64,000 nucleotides of DNA from an uncultured Cohaesibacter sp. (GTDB lineage: Bacteria > Pseudomonadota > Alphaproteobacteria > Rhizobiales > Cohaesibacteraceae), in assembly GCF_963664735.1 (NCBI RefSeq), contig NZ_OY761553.1, positions 3,593,001 through 3,657,000 of the forward strand, read 5' to 3'. The first letter of the stretch is position 1, and each line of letters begins with the position of its first letter. Both the position numbers and the translations under genes were made by a program. Shown here piece after piece: positions 30,605-40,356 of this stretch. Below the pieces are notes generated by a model that had not been told where the DNA came from, did not search any database, and was given only the letters and a program-made list of their open reading frames with translations.

Positions 30605-31705
30605 ATGGGCTATTCAAAATCTGACTTCCGTATTAGCAAGCATTCGCTGAAACGCCTTGCCATCGCGATGACCTGTCTGACCATCGGGTTGGGAGAAGCT
30701 GCAGCACAAGAGGCCCCCGGTGGGGATGTCTCAAGTCAATCAACGGCTTCCGATGCGCCTCCGATCACTGTGCCTCTGACAGGCGAAAGCACGATCGGCG
30801 AGCTGCTTTCCCATCCAGCTCTTCGAACCTTTACCACCCATATATTGCCATGGGCCAACAGGAACTATCAGGAGGATATGCCGCTTACCCAGATCGCCCG
30901 GCTCCTGCCTTATCATAGCGACGTCAACTTGGAGACCGTGCTTTCCGGGCTTAATCGTTTGATCGAACTGCAACAGCATGGTGCTCCCGTCTTCCATGAA
31001 ATCTACTCAGAGGAAGAGCGAGCACGGCGGTCAGATCTTGATGAAGCGGGGCTGTTCTTCTTTCCCGGCAAACCCGGTGCCCCCTTTGCGATTATCGCTC
31101 CTGGTGGCGGCTTCTCCTATGTGGGATCCGTTCATGAAGGGTTCCCCTATGCAATGGTGTTGGCGGAACTGGGCTTCAACGCCTTCGTTGTAACCTATCG
31201 AACCGGTCAGGGTGGGCAAGTTGCAACGCAGGATATGGCCCGCGCCGTTGATTATGTTATAGCCAATTCGACTGTATTGCAGGTCGCAACAGACGGATAT
31301 TCGGTTTGGGGCAGCTCGGCTGGAGCACGGATGGCGGCATATATTGGCAGCCATGGACCGGATGCATTTGGCGCCAACACCACAAAACGCCCCAGTACCG
31401 TTGTCATGGCCTACACCTCCCATCGCGACATCGGTGAGATCGAACCACCAACCTACGTGATCGTCGGAGAGCGTGACGGCATTGCCCCGCCCTCAAGCAC
31501 GCGCCCCCGCGTCAACGCCCTTAAGAAACTCGGCACGGACGTGGTCTTTCGCGTTATCCCCGACATTGGTCATGGCTTTGGCGCCGGAACGGGCACCGCG
31601 GCAGAAGGATGGATCCGGGATGCCGCCTCTTTCTGGCAGGCGCATCTGTCGAAGAAAAGCCTCGACCTTCTTCCCGCTCACCAAAATCAGGAAGCAAGCA
31701 ATTGA
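30605..31705 (+). CDS. Secreted alpha/beta hydrolase, acetyl-esterase type
   Basis: A 366-residue protein from the ATG at 30605 with GGAG 7 bases upstream. A signal peptide covers about residues 1-35 (ending GEAAAQEAP). The oxyanion hole is in IIAPGGGFSYVGSVHEG, the nucleophile in VWGSSAGARMA, the acid in VGERDGIAPP and the His in IPDIGHGFGAG, so the triad is complete. An extra helical segment (residues 60-125) precedes the hydrolase fold. The TGA overlaps the TTG start of the flavodoxin gene, so the two form an operon with the exported reductase downstream. Confidence 0.85.
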   Translation: MGYSKSDFRISKHSLKRLAIAMTCLTIGLGEAAAQEAPGGDVSSQSTASDAPPITVPLTGESTIGELLSHPALRTFTTHILPWANRNYQEDMPLTQIARLLPYHSDVNLETVLSGLNRLIELQQHGAPVFHEIYSEEERARRSDLDEAGLFFFPGKPGAPFAIIAPGGGFSYVGSVHEGFPYAMVLAELGFNAFVVTYRTGQGGQVATQDMARAVDYVIANSTVLQVATDGYSVWGSSAGARMAAYIGSHGPDAFGANTTKRPSTVVMAYTSHRDIGEIEPPTYVIVGERDGIAPPSSTRPRVNALKKLGTDVVFRVIPDIGHGFGAGTGTAAEGWIRDAASFWQAHLSKKSLDLLPAHQNQEASN

Positions 31706-32304
31706 AAAATTCCAAAAAGATCAATCGCCGGAATGCCTTATTCCAACTCTACGGAGCGGCTCTTGGATTTGGAGTGGGGACCCGCCTTGTGGCTCAAGCT
31801 GATCCGCAGCCGGTGAACAAGCGTTCCTCATCAACGCTCATCGCCTATCTGAGCAGAAGTGGCAACACCCGCGTGATCGCAGAAACGCTTGCAAGACAAA
31901 TGTCTGCTGACCTGTTCGAAATCAGGACCGCTATACCCTATCCGGATGACTATCAGGCTCATGTGCTCCGTGCGCGTCAGCAGCAGGAAACGGGTGACCT
32001 GCCTGCTCTTTCTGGTGGCGTGCCGGGTCTTGAAGGATATCAATCGGTTATTCTGGCCTTCCCAATATGGGGGCGGGACATGCCAGCACCGGTTCGAAGC
32101 TTTCTTGCAGATTGGGACATGGGCAACAAAACCCTGTTTCCTTGCATCACGCACGGCGGTTACGGACCAGGCCACAGTCTCGAAACTCTGGGGCAATTGG
32201 TTCCTGACGCCCAGATCAAAGCTGCCTTCATCAAGCAATGTGATTCCGAGCGAGAAACACTCGGTCTGCTGGCTGATTGGACAGCCACAGTGATGCCCTC
32301 CTGA
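31702..32304 (+). CDS. Flavodoxin with twin-arginine type signal
   Basis: A 200-residue protein starting at a TTG codon (31702) that overlaps the preceding stop, with AGGA upstream; this removes the poorly supported 31-residue extension. The N-terminus has a twin-arginine signal (INRRNALFQLYGAALGFGVG). The mature part is a flavodoxin (Flavodoxin_4): TLIAYLSRSGNTRVIAETLA is the FMN phosphate loop and ILAFPIWGRDMPAPVRSFL the second FMN contact. A periplasmic FMN protein folded in the cytoplasm would need the Tat path. It probably passes electrons to or from an exported partner. Confidence 0.85.
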   Translation: MKNSKKINRRNALFQLYGAALGFGVGTRLVAQADPQPVNKRSSSTLIAYLSRSGNTRVIAETLARQMSADLFEIRTAIPYPDDYQAHVLRARQQQETGDLPALSGGVPGLEGYQSVILAFPIWGRDMPAPVRSFLADWDMGNKTLFPCITHGGYGPGHSLETLGQLVPDAQIKAAFIKQCDSERETLGLLADWTATVMPS

Positions 32305-32505
32305 GCCATTCAAACATCAAACAGATAAGGCCAATCTTCGAAAGCTCGGTAATCACGAGCCAAATCTGCTGCTACCCTGCGAATGGAGTTGGATGGGAGG
32401 CTCAATCAGAAGCTTTCGAAATAGACGACAAAATTCACCGAAGACAACATGCCTTGTAAGCATCGTTGTCTCTGTATTTCCTCAGCATAGAAATGGAGAT
32501 TTTCC

Positions 32506-33666
<1,161 letters not shown>

Positions 33667-33959
33667 ACCGACACCAGCGGTTTCAACATACGTTGACTTT
33701 CAATTCTTGTCTCTAGCCAATGCCCCATCTCGGTTTAAAAGAAGAATTCCGGACTGAGGTGGGGATTGGGCCGATACGTTGACTGCCAAATGATGAGTAA
33801 GCGTTTGAAACTCTGCTGCGAAAATAGAATCCGGCGTGAAACGCCATCAACAGCCTCTTTGCCGCGCTAAATTCCTCTCAAAGTCTACGCCTTTTTCAAC
33901 GGAATCGGCCTCAATGAGAACTGGTCAGGATTATGCCAATCTGAGCATTGCAGATACAC
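33667..33959. other. Junction between chromosomal genes and the island, with short direct repeat
   Basis: No gene is visible. The 11-mer ATACGTTGACT occurs at 33688-33698 and again at 33774-33784. Between the copies CCAATGCCCCATCTC (33718-33732) roughly pairs with a GAGGTGGGGATTGG (33756-33769). It is the point where the plus-strand cluster gives way to the minus-strand island. Confidence 0.4.
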
Positions 33960-34304
33960 TTATGAATAGACGCCTGATTGGACCGACAGCAAATAGGCAA
34001 GAACTCTGTCAGATTTGCGCTCGGCAACCAAATCAAAGGCAGTTTTTCCGGCCCAACCAGGAATTGGTTGATGTTTAAACCAAAGAGCCGCGTGTTGATC
34101 AGACCCCGTCATTTCAGCTGCTATCGTGAGAATGCGCATTAATGGTCGAACTGCTTCATTCAGTTTTCGTAAGCCGGATTGCCTATAAAATGAATGTCGA
34201 TCTACACCGGTCAACAGAGCCAATTCTGTCTGAGTGATTCCAAGTCTCTTGGCGAATGCTCGTGCAGATATGATCTGATTGTTGCTATCGAAGTGCGTGG
34301 ACAT
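33960..34304 (-). CDS. Orphan Xre/MbcA/ParS-type antitoxin-like protein
   Basis: A 114-residue protein from the ATG at 34304 (MSTHFDSNNQIISARAFAKR) with AAAGG upstream. An Xre-like HTH (ITQTELALLTGVDRHSFYRQ) is followed by the C-terminal ParS/MbcA toxin-binding region (ALWFKHQPIPGWAGKTAFDL, then SDRVLAYLLSVQSGVYS). Such antitoxins normally precede a RES-domain toxin, but none is found beside it. It may regulate its own or the island's promoter or be left over from a lost pair. Confidence 0.75.
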   Translation of the reverse strand: MSTHFDSNNQIISARAFAKRLGITQTELALLTGVDRHSFYRQSGLRKLNEAVRPLMRILTIAAEMTGSDQHAALWFKHQPIPGWAGKTAFDLVAERKSDRVLAYLLSVQSGVYS

Positions 34305-34527
34305 GGTTGGGTAGCCTTTCTGCAAAGCAGGCCTTTGAAGTTCATTCGAGATAAGCCAATTCTGTGACCAGCTTTCGAGCAACTCAAGTCTCGTGACGCC
34401 CAAGGTTTGGCGGAAGCAATCATCTTGTGACAGATGGTTATTTAAATTTCTTCAGTCGGGGCAATGCTGCTCTTTCGCGGGTACGGGTTGAGCAAACTGC
34501 GGTTTTTCACTACAGACATCGCCTCCT

Positions 34528-35094
34528 TCACCGGTCAAGCAACCTGGACATCTCGCTGTCGAAGGCTTCACTGATGTCATCCGTGATTTCGTCAGAGAAG
34601 AAGGCCTTCTTCGTTGAGGCTCGCTTTTGTGGTCTCTCGAAGAGGTAGAAGGACATGCCATCTGCTGCATATGGGTTGCTTGGTTTCAATATCTGTCCGT
34701 CTTCTAGAATCGTGCACTGAATGAAATATTCCACCACCAGCATGCTGCAGGTTTCGGTCACGGTAGGAACGTAGTTGATGATCGGTAGCTGGTCGTAGTC
34801 TTCGTCGTCCTCGTCGTCTTCGTCTTCATCGCATTCATAATAAAAGGAATCATTGCTGAGCCGGGTTCCTGTTGCCGTTTCAAAAGCGACAAGGAGCTGC
34901 TGGAGACGCCGGTCTTCTTCTTCCGACAGTTCTGAGCTGAAATCGTAGTAGCCTTTGATCTTGCCTCCTTCTTCTCTTGTGGTTGCGATGATGCCCGCGA
35001 CTTCGTCAGGCTGAAGCTCTTTGCAATGGAGTGGGCCTTCAACGAAATTCTGAACGCAGATGGATGATCCAAAGCTGATGAAAAGGTCTTTCAT
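34528..35094 (-). CDS. Acidic protein of unknown function
   Basis: A 188-residue protein from the ATG at 35094 with GGAGA upstream. It starts MKDLFISFGSSICVQNFVEG, has a strongly acidic stretch near residue 97-108 (ECDEDEDDEDDEDYDQ) and a beta-rich C-terminal half (ETCSMLVVEYFIQCTILEDG). No signal or TM. I do not recognise the family. It lies between the PemK-like pair and the antitoxin-like gene on the same strand. Confidence 0.6.
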   Translation of the reverse strand: MKDLFISFGSSICVQNFVEGPLHCKELQPDEVAGIIATTREEGGKIKGYYDFSSELSEEEDRRLQQLLVAFETATGTRLSNDSFYYECDEDEDDEDDEDYDQLPIINYVPTVTETCSMLVVEYFIQCTILEDGQILKPSNPYAADGMSFYLFERPQKRASTKKAFFSDEITDDISEAFDSEMSRLLDR

Positions 35095-35355
35095 ATCAAA
35101 GTGTCTCCTGAATAAGGAAAACTGAATGGAGGGCGGCTGGCTAACGGATTGATTGGTAGAACACGGCAGGCCATTCAATGGGTGAACAATGTTAGTGCAA
35201 GCTGTTGTTGTCTCGGTCACGGCGACAGTTTGACGCCGTGACCGATGCATGATCCTCAGGCTCGATTTCGATGGGTGTTTTGAGATGCGGAAACAATATC
35301 GGTAGAAGCGAAACTGAAGCGTCGGTGTTTCCTGTCTATGCAGGAAGGCGAATTC

Positions 35356-35934
35356 TCAACCGAGCCAGGAGCGAAGATGAGGGGGCTCATCAAGTTCCGT
35401 TGTTGCTGTTTTGGTAAGGCTGATGGATGGCAGGGTAGGCTTTTTGGGGGAGCGGTCCTTTCGGCCCTTCTCGAAATAGCGGACTGCCGCCATGTCGATA
35501 TTGGCCTGAACACGAGCGCGGATGGCTTTGAAACGCAATCTGTCAGGACCGATCAGACGCCCGATGACAGGTGAGGCTGATCTGCATTTCTTGAATCCGT
35601 TATGGTCGAGGGAAACGGTAATTCGGATGTTGCTGTCAAAGACCGTTGGCGAGTTGAGACCGGCTGCGGCCATGGCAATCGGGTTGGTGATGTCAGTTTG
35701 AAGGGATGAGCTGGATTTGTTCTCGAGCCTTGATCCGTAGACAAGGGTGACAAAGCGCATCCCGCCGATGTTGCGGATATCATGGATGAGACAAGGGCGT
35801 GGTTCAGGAGCGTTTTGCTTTCGTTTGTCAGCGATCGGGAAGGGGAAGAGAATGACATCGCCCCATTTGAGTTTGTCTTTCCAGTCATGGCGGTGTTGGG
35901 CGATGTGATGATCTTGTTTGGCCTTGATGAGCAT
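35356..35934 (-). CDS. PemK/MazF-like barrel protein, paralogue 1
   Basis: A 192-residue protein from the ATG at 35934 (AAGGA upstream); a frame start at 36027 is possible. The core WKDKLKWGDVILFPFPIADK and RFVTLVYGSRLENKSSSSLQ resembles the SH3-like barrel of PemK/MazF proteins (GDIVLFPFP pattern). The stretch SPVIGRLIGPDRLRFKAIRA is shared with the gene at 36135. The basic C-terminal tail (about 40 residues) has no counterpart there. Whether it is a ribonuclease is unknown; catalytic Arg/Thr positions cannot be assigned. Confidence 0.6.
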   Translation of the reverse strand: MLIKAKQDHHIAQHRHDWKDKLKWGDVILFPFPIADKRKQNAPEPRPCLIHDIRNIGGMRFVTLVYGSRLENKSSSSLQTDITNPIAMAAAGLNSPTVFDSNIRITVSLDHNGFKKCRSASPVIGRLIGPDRLRFKAIRARVQANIDMAAVRYFEKGRKDRSPKKPTLPSISLTKTATTELDEPPHLRSWLG

Positions 35935-36134
35935 GGGCTTTTGCGTCCTTACGTTTGAGGTTTGCTTGACGCCTGTCTTTTCCTCTTCCTTTGTTTTGGG
36001 GGATCGGATCGTGCGCGGCGTCATCAAGGCTGCCGTGATCGATCTCGAATCCCTCTATTGCGCATTGTTTCCAACTCTTCCTTCTCCGGATGTCTGGCTC
36101 GCCATTGGCAGCGAGCCAGAAGATGGTCTTCGGA

Positions 36135-36671
36135 TCACCGGGCAGAGATGGCATCCCATGCAGCCTGTTGCCGCTCGAGATCATTCTCCGACAGCAGAGC
36201 TTTTGGGCCTCTTTCTCCTGGATGCGTCAACTGATGACGAGCCTCGTGAATCAGAAGGCGATCGGCCTCAATGCGTTGGGGGCTTCGAATATGTTGCATG
36301 CGATGAAGTCCCTTGTTTGGTAGCCTGCCGATCACGGGCGAGGTAATTGAAGGCAGCCTGGCATCATCATGAGGGATGAGAACCGTTCGGGTGAAATTGA
36401 CCGAGAAGGTGATTGGTTGTGAAAGGCCTGCCATTTGCAGATCCGTTTTCTCGGTGATCTGTATTTCTGAGGCGTTCGAAGATGTCGGATCGACATCACG
36501 ACCGATGCCCATCAACAGCAGGGTTTCAGAATCAAATTGAGCGATCTCGATCACGACGAAGGCGTTGCGGAGGAGTGGAGTTTCCGGTGGGTAGGCAGGA
36601 AACTGGACGATATCTCCGGGTTTGAGATCCTTGAGCCAATTGTCGGGGGATGGATTGATGGCATGGGTCAT
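36135..36671 (-). CDS. PemK/MazF-like barrel protein, paralogue 2
   Basis: A 178-residue protein starting MTHAINPSPDNWLKDLKPGD with AAGGA upstream. Like its neighbour it has GDIVQFPAYPPETPLLRNAF and, after TDLQMAGLSQP, the shared SPVIGRLPNKGLHRMQHIRS segment. Its C-terminal part is charged and helical (RLLIHEARHQLTHPGERGPK). The two genes are diverged copies, side by side downstream of the large recombinase genes and past a terminator. Confidence 0.6.
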   Translation of the reverse strand: MTHAINPSPDNWLKDLKPGDIVQFPAYPPETPLLRNAFVVIEIAQFDSETLLLMGIGRDVDPTSSNASEIQITEKTDLQMAGLSQPITFSVNFTRTVLIPHDDARLPSITSPVIGRLPNKGLHRMQHIRSPQRIEADRLLIHEARHQLTHPGERGPKALLSENDLERQQAAWDAISAR

Positions 36672-36793
36672 GTTTATGACTTCCTTCTAAAAGTGAAAAC
36701 AGACGCCTGTTGCTCTTCTGAAAGGTTTGAAAGGTTCAGATCGGCGCGGCGACATCCCGGCTGTCGCGCCAATCAGAACTGTTTTCTTTCAAA

Positions 36794-36832
36794 TAAAAAA
36801 ACACCCCTTTCACGTCAGGAAAGGGGTGTTTT
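36794..36832 (-). terminator. Rho-independent terminator after the recombinase operon
   Basis: On the minus strand AAACACCCCTTT, a 9-base loop and AAAGGGGTGTTT form a perfect 12-bp stem followed by a T-run (TTTTTTAT). It lies about 42 bp after the end of the 491-residue recombinase gene and before the PemK-like pair, so it separates two transcription units. Confidence 0.9.
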
Positions 36833-36873
36833 GTCTCACGATAGATGATCGAGCTTGGAGATAGACAAACGAT

Positions 36874-38349
36874 CTATTTGTCGGTTTCGGTGTCTTCATC
36901 CTCGTCCGGTGATGACAAGGTATCTGCCACCAATTGGTCCATCAGGGATTGGGATTCCTTGAAGAGAGTATCGTGCAAGGCATCAGCCTGATAGGCCAGT
37001 CTGGTTTTGACGTCACGTTGGGCACAAAGCGCCATTGCCATGGCAACGCCTTTTGCGCCACGTTTGCCAAGTTCGGTATGTGCCATGGTCCGTGCGATGT
37101 GAGCGCCGGTTCCGAAATGCTCCCGCCAAATCTTGGATGGACGCTTTTTGACATACATTTTTCCCAAATGATCGTGAAACACCGGGGCTTTTGCTTCGAT
37201 CAGCCTCTGTCTTTCTTGATTGAGCCATCCCGTTCCGACTTCAGGGTTGACCTCGTCAAATACCAGGGCATCAAAGAATCTGTCGAGTTTTGGATGCAGT
37301 GGCACCCTGATCGATTGGCCCGTTTTGTTGGTGGCGACATTGATTTTATATCGGCCTGTTTCGGCGTCATAGGTGATGTCGTCACCCCACCGCAATAACC
37401 CATCGGTCAGACGCAGTGGAATAAAAAGCCAAAATGCGATGACGGCTGCCTGATTGCGCAACTTGTTCTTTGTCTTTCGATGTGTGGCAGTTGAGCTGTC
37501 CTTGAGGAGTTGGCAAGCAAGTCGGTAGATATCCTTGTAAGATGGCACTCGTTCATAGCGGCCGAATTTCAGGGGGCTTTCTGCGGCTGCATCGCTTTCG
37601 AGTTTGTTGATATGCTTACTTAAGTCGGCCAGAATCTGAGGGTTGATACCAAGCTCTTTTCCGAACTGGCGCAATCGGGTTGTTGCGGTTTGCAAGGTAC
37701 GGGCACGGCACCCCTGATTCATGTGAGCGGCTTCTTCTGCAGACGGAGCCCGATCTTTTTTTGTCTGTTCAAGAATGCGTACACCTGCGGCATCGATGAC
37801 GACCGGAACGCCTGCGGTTTTGAGGTTCCAGACATACTCACTGATGACATCTTGCATACTTGCCAGCAAACTCTCTGAAAATGCTTTGCGGCCAGAAGGG
37901 CGATGGCCATTTCGCAACTGCGCCCAGACTTTTTGCCATTGGACGGGCCACTCCGTCACAGGGCTTCGAAACTTTGCTGGCTTTCTCTCTGCCTTTTTTC
38001 GCGGTTTCCTGTGGGCCTTGTCATATGCAATCGTCTTTTCGGTGATCGCTGCCTGCAGGGCTGGACCGACAACCGGATGACCCGGAAATAGGATGTTGAA
38101 CGTCGATCGTAAGGCAATCAGTGTATTCGGCGGCTCGTGCTTTGCCGAATAATCTAAAAAGTCCTGTTTGGTTGGAGCGTTTATGCCATGGAGATGGGTG
38201 TAACGCAAAAACTTGGCCAATCGCATTTTGTGTCCATCGTCCAACTGACCGAATGTTGGCATGGCCTCATAAGGAGCGAGCAACTCGTCATTGGATGGGG
38301 TGTTCGCTGCTTCTATGTTCAATTTGTCTTTCTTGTTACCATTATTCAT
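36874..38349 (-). CDS. Large divergent tyrosine recombinase, 491 residues
   Basis: The C-terminal half reads like a tyrosine recombinase catalytic domain: Arg in WLFIPLRLTDGLLRWGDD, Lys in NVATNKTGQSIRVPL, HxxR in GAHIARTMAHTELGKRG and a Tyr in KTRLAYQADAL. The His that normally precedes the Tyr box is not in place (ALCAQRD). The N-terminal 230 residues hold a SAM-like/core-binding part with basic linker (KPRKKAERKPAKFRSP). The start overlaps the stop of the 606-residue recombinase gene by 8 bases, so they are co-translated. Large paired recombinases of this sort occur in transposon-like islands. Confidence 0.75.
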   Translation of the reverse strand: MNNGNKKDKLNIEAANTPSNDELLAPYEAMPTFGQLDDGHKMRLAKFLRYTHLHGINAPTKQDFLDYSAKHEPPNTLIALRSTFNILFPGHPVVGPALQAAITEKTIAYDKAHRKPRKKAERKPAKFRSPVTEWPVQWQKVWAQLRNGHRPSGRKAFSESLLASMQDVISEYVWNLKTAGVPVVIDAAGVRILEQTKKDRAPSAEEAAHMNQGCRARTLQTATTRLRQFGKELGINPQILADLSKHINKLESDAAAESPLKFGRYERVPSYKDIYRLACQLLKDSSTATHRKTKNKLRNQAAVIAFWLFIPLRLTDGLLRWGDDITYDAETGRYKINVATNKTGQSIRVPLHPKLDRFFDALVFDEVNPEVGTGWLNQERQRLIEAKAPVFHDHLGKMYVKKRPSKIWREHFGTGAHIARTMAHTELGKRGAKGVAMAMALCAQRDVKTRLAYQADALHDTLFKESQSLMDQLVADTLSSPDEDEDTETDK

Positions 38350-40162
38350 CGATCATCTCCGCAATCAGTTCTTGGCCGGCTTGCATCTGTTCCACTTCCT
38401 TGATCCATGCGTAATAGGTCAAAACCGTATTGACCGTATCGCCGAGGCGCGTTGCAATGACCACGATCTTGTCGGGATGTGCCCGAAGTAAGAGTGAGGC
38501 CTGCCCATGGCGCATTTGTTGAGGTGTCATGGGCAAGTTGAGGACCGTGCGCGTGTAGAGAGAAAACCGCGAGCTAAAATAGCTCTCATTCATTGGCTTT
38601 GTGGCACTTTCCGGGGCTGGAAAGAAATACGGATTGTTGGCCGCGTGCTGATACAAGGGCCTGATGGTCTCAAGATACCAGTTCAAGACTCCCAGATAGT
38701 CTTGTTTGCGTGGGGGTATCTCAACCTTGATGCCCTTTTTGTTTTTGACGGTGCCCGGCGGGATCCTAAGCTTGATGGGATCCTTCTTGCTCTTGGGCAT
38801 CATGATATGCGCATCAGTGCCATGGAGCGTCAGGCCCATGGCATTTTCGCAGCGGATTGGTGCTCCGCCGATTTCGATGGCGCAAAAGGCCGCACAGGTG
38901 CCGATCCAGCGGTATTTCACCAGTTCCATCTTCGTCAGTGCACGCCCTTTTGCTTCCATTTCCATGGCAGCCTCCTGAAAGGCAAAAGGCGAGTTCAAAA
39001 AGCGCTTTGTGAGGGGGGTGGATTCAAACAAATTTTCACAAAACTGCTTATTGGCTTCGGCCATTTCATTTTCGGCTTTTTTGCCCTCATCCAGAAACGA
39101 ATTGTTTTTGAGTGCTTGTGTCAGCGCCGCAAGGGCTGTCGGGTCAGCGTCAAGCGCATGGAGGACCCGTTTGTATTTGGAAAGATATTTCCGAACGGTC
39201 CGAGGTTTTAGTTTGCGGACATCACGGTCTGGCAACTGACAGCGGGCGACCATCAGATTCCGGACCTCAGTAATCACATCGCCGCGGACGAAAATAAGAT
39301 CCCAAGGTTGACTGATGTCAGTTTTGGGATGCGCATCGAGGTACGTGCGCGTGATGGAGTTCATCGTCGAGTTGAAGAGGGTTTGCGTTTCGGGGCTGCG
39401 ATTGGCATAGGTCTTTGATACAGGATCGAAATCCTTGTCAGCCAAGACCGCATAGATCGCATCAAAGTCTTCCTGCCAATCTAGCGGGATCGGCTCCTGA
39501 TTCTGACGCAAGCGGATGGCCGAAAAGCCGATGCTTTCCGGTGGCAGATGGGGGCGAGCAAAATCATATTCGCGGAGCTTGTCAAGAAACGCCACGGCGC
39601 GGCGATAGGAATCCCGTATGCGCGTCGGGCAGTCAAGATAATTGCTGTTGGCGATGTCGTTGGTGATGTCCTGTGGTTGGATATCTACAGATCGCATGAA
39701 ATCGGCAAGGTTTCTTACCGCAACAAAATTGGTTTTGCGATAAGGGTCCAGATCCGGGATATCGGGTGCGTTGCAATCAAGCGCATCAAGTAAATGATAC
39801 CACCCATCTTTCAGGGCCCGTGCTTCTTCAAGGGCTTTATCGAGGCCCAGGAATTCTTTAAGAGGTGCCAGGATACGGCGGCGAAGCAGCTGGTGGGCGT
39901 TGTCGGTCTTGCACTGTTTTGGATCAAACCCGTCAATCGGTAAATCGATCTTCGTACGCTCTAAGGACGCCAGGATGTTCGACAAGGGCTCGTTCCGAAT
40001 TACGCCAAACCGCTTGATCGAAGATACATAACGCTTCCTGCTCTCTTCGCTGAGGTCTGTTCGCTTCTCGACATGAGCGAGCAGATCCTCAAATGTTTTG
40101 GGTTTGGGTTGATGCTCCTCAGATGCCGGTATTGGTGGCGGGGGGTCGAATAAGTTATTCAA
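38342..40162 (-). CDS. Large divergent tyrosine recombinase, 606 residues
   Basis: It starts at a TTG (40162) with AAAGG upstream. The C-terminal domain has Arg in EIGGAPIRCENAMGLTL, Lys in MMPKSKKDPIKLRIPP, the box-II Arg in MTPQQMRHGQASLLL (His replaced by Gln) and the Tyr in VNTVLTYYAWIKEV, where the usual LGH is LGD. The N-terminal 350 residues are mostly helical and likely bind DNA. It lies between the 65-residue linker ORF and the 491-residue recombinase, overlapping both. Such sets catalyse site-specific integration in trio or pair elements; the precise reaction is unknown. Confidence 0.78.
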   Translation of the reverse strand: MNNLFDPPPPIPASEEHQPKPKTFEDLLAHVEKRTDLSEESRKRYVSSIKRFGVIRNEPLSNILASLERTKIDLPIDGFDPKQCKTDNAHQLLRRRILAPLKEFLGLDKALEEARALKDGWYHLLDALDCNAPDIPDLDPYRKTNFVAVRNLADFMRSVDIQPQDITNDIANSNYLDCPTRIRDSYRRAVAFLDKLREYDFARPHLPPESIGFSAIRLRQNQEPIPLDWQEDFDAIYAVLADKDFDPVSKTYANRSPETQTLFNSTMNSITRTYLDAHPKTDISQPWDLIFVRGDVITEVRNLMVARCQLPDRDVRKLKPRTVRKYLSKYKRVLHALDADPTALAALTQALKNNSFLDEGKKAENEMAEANKQFCENLFESTPLTKRFLNSPFAFQEAAMEMEAKGRALTKMELVKYRWIGTCAAFCAIEIGGAPIRCENAMGLTLHGTDAHIMMPKSKKDPIKLRIPPGTVKNKKGIKVEIPPRKQDYLGVLNWYLETIRPLYQHAANNPYFFPAPESATKPMNESYFSSRFSLYTRTVLNLPMTPQQMRHGQASLLLRAHPDKIVVIATRLGDTVNTVLTYYAWIKEVEQMQAGQELIAEMIDE

Positions 40163-40356
40163 TTTGCTAACCTTTCTTTGGTTTGAGTGTGGTCGTTCAA
40201 ATGCACTTCCGGTCGCTTAAGTGCATGCAGGACACACACACCACTGAATTTTCCGCTGCCGATAATCGGTGGGTGTATGTATCCCGGGCGAGTCCCGGTC
40301 GTCCGGTCGAAAATGCGAATTTTGCTGTGTCTGAAGTATTCATTGCGAGGCTCCAT
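40159..40356 (-). CDS. 65-residue linker ORF in the recombinase operon
   Basis: The frame starts with ATGGAGCC inside the last codons of the HTH gene (17-base overlap) and its TGA overlaps the TTG start of the 606-residue recombinase (TTGA). This exact bridging makes chance unlikely, although no ribosome binding site is seen, so translation may be coupled to the HTH gene. The product (MEPRNEYFRHSKIRIFDRTT) is basic and unknown. Confidence 0.45.
   Translation of the reverse strand: MEPRNEYFRHSKIRIFDRTTGTRPGYIHPPIIGSGKFSGVCVLHALKRPEVHLNDHTQTKERLAN

Noticed and set aside
35885-36184. Open frame between the two PemK-like genes
   Set aside because: It is in another frame overlapping both PemK-like genes, and its content reads as a shadow of them.
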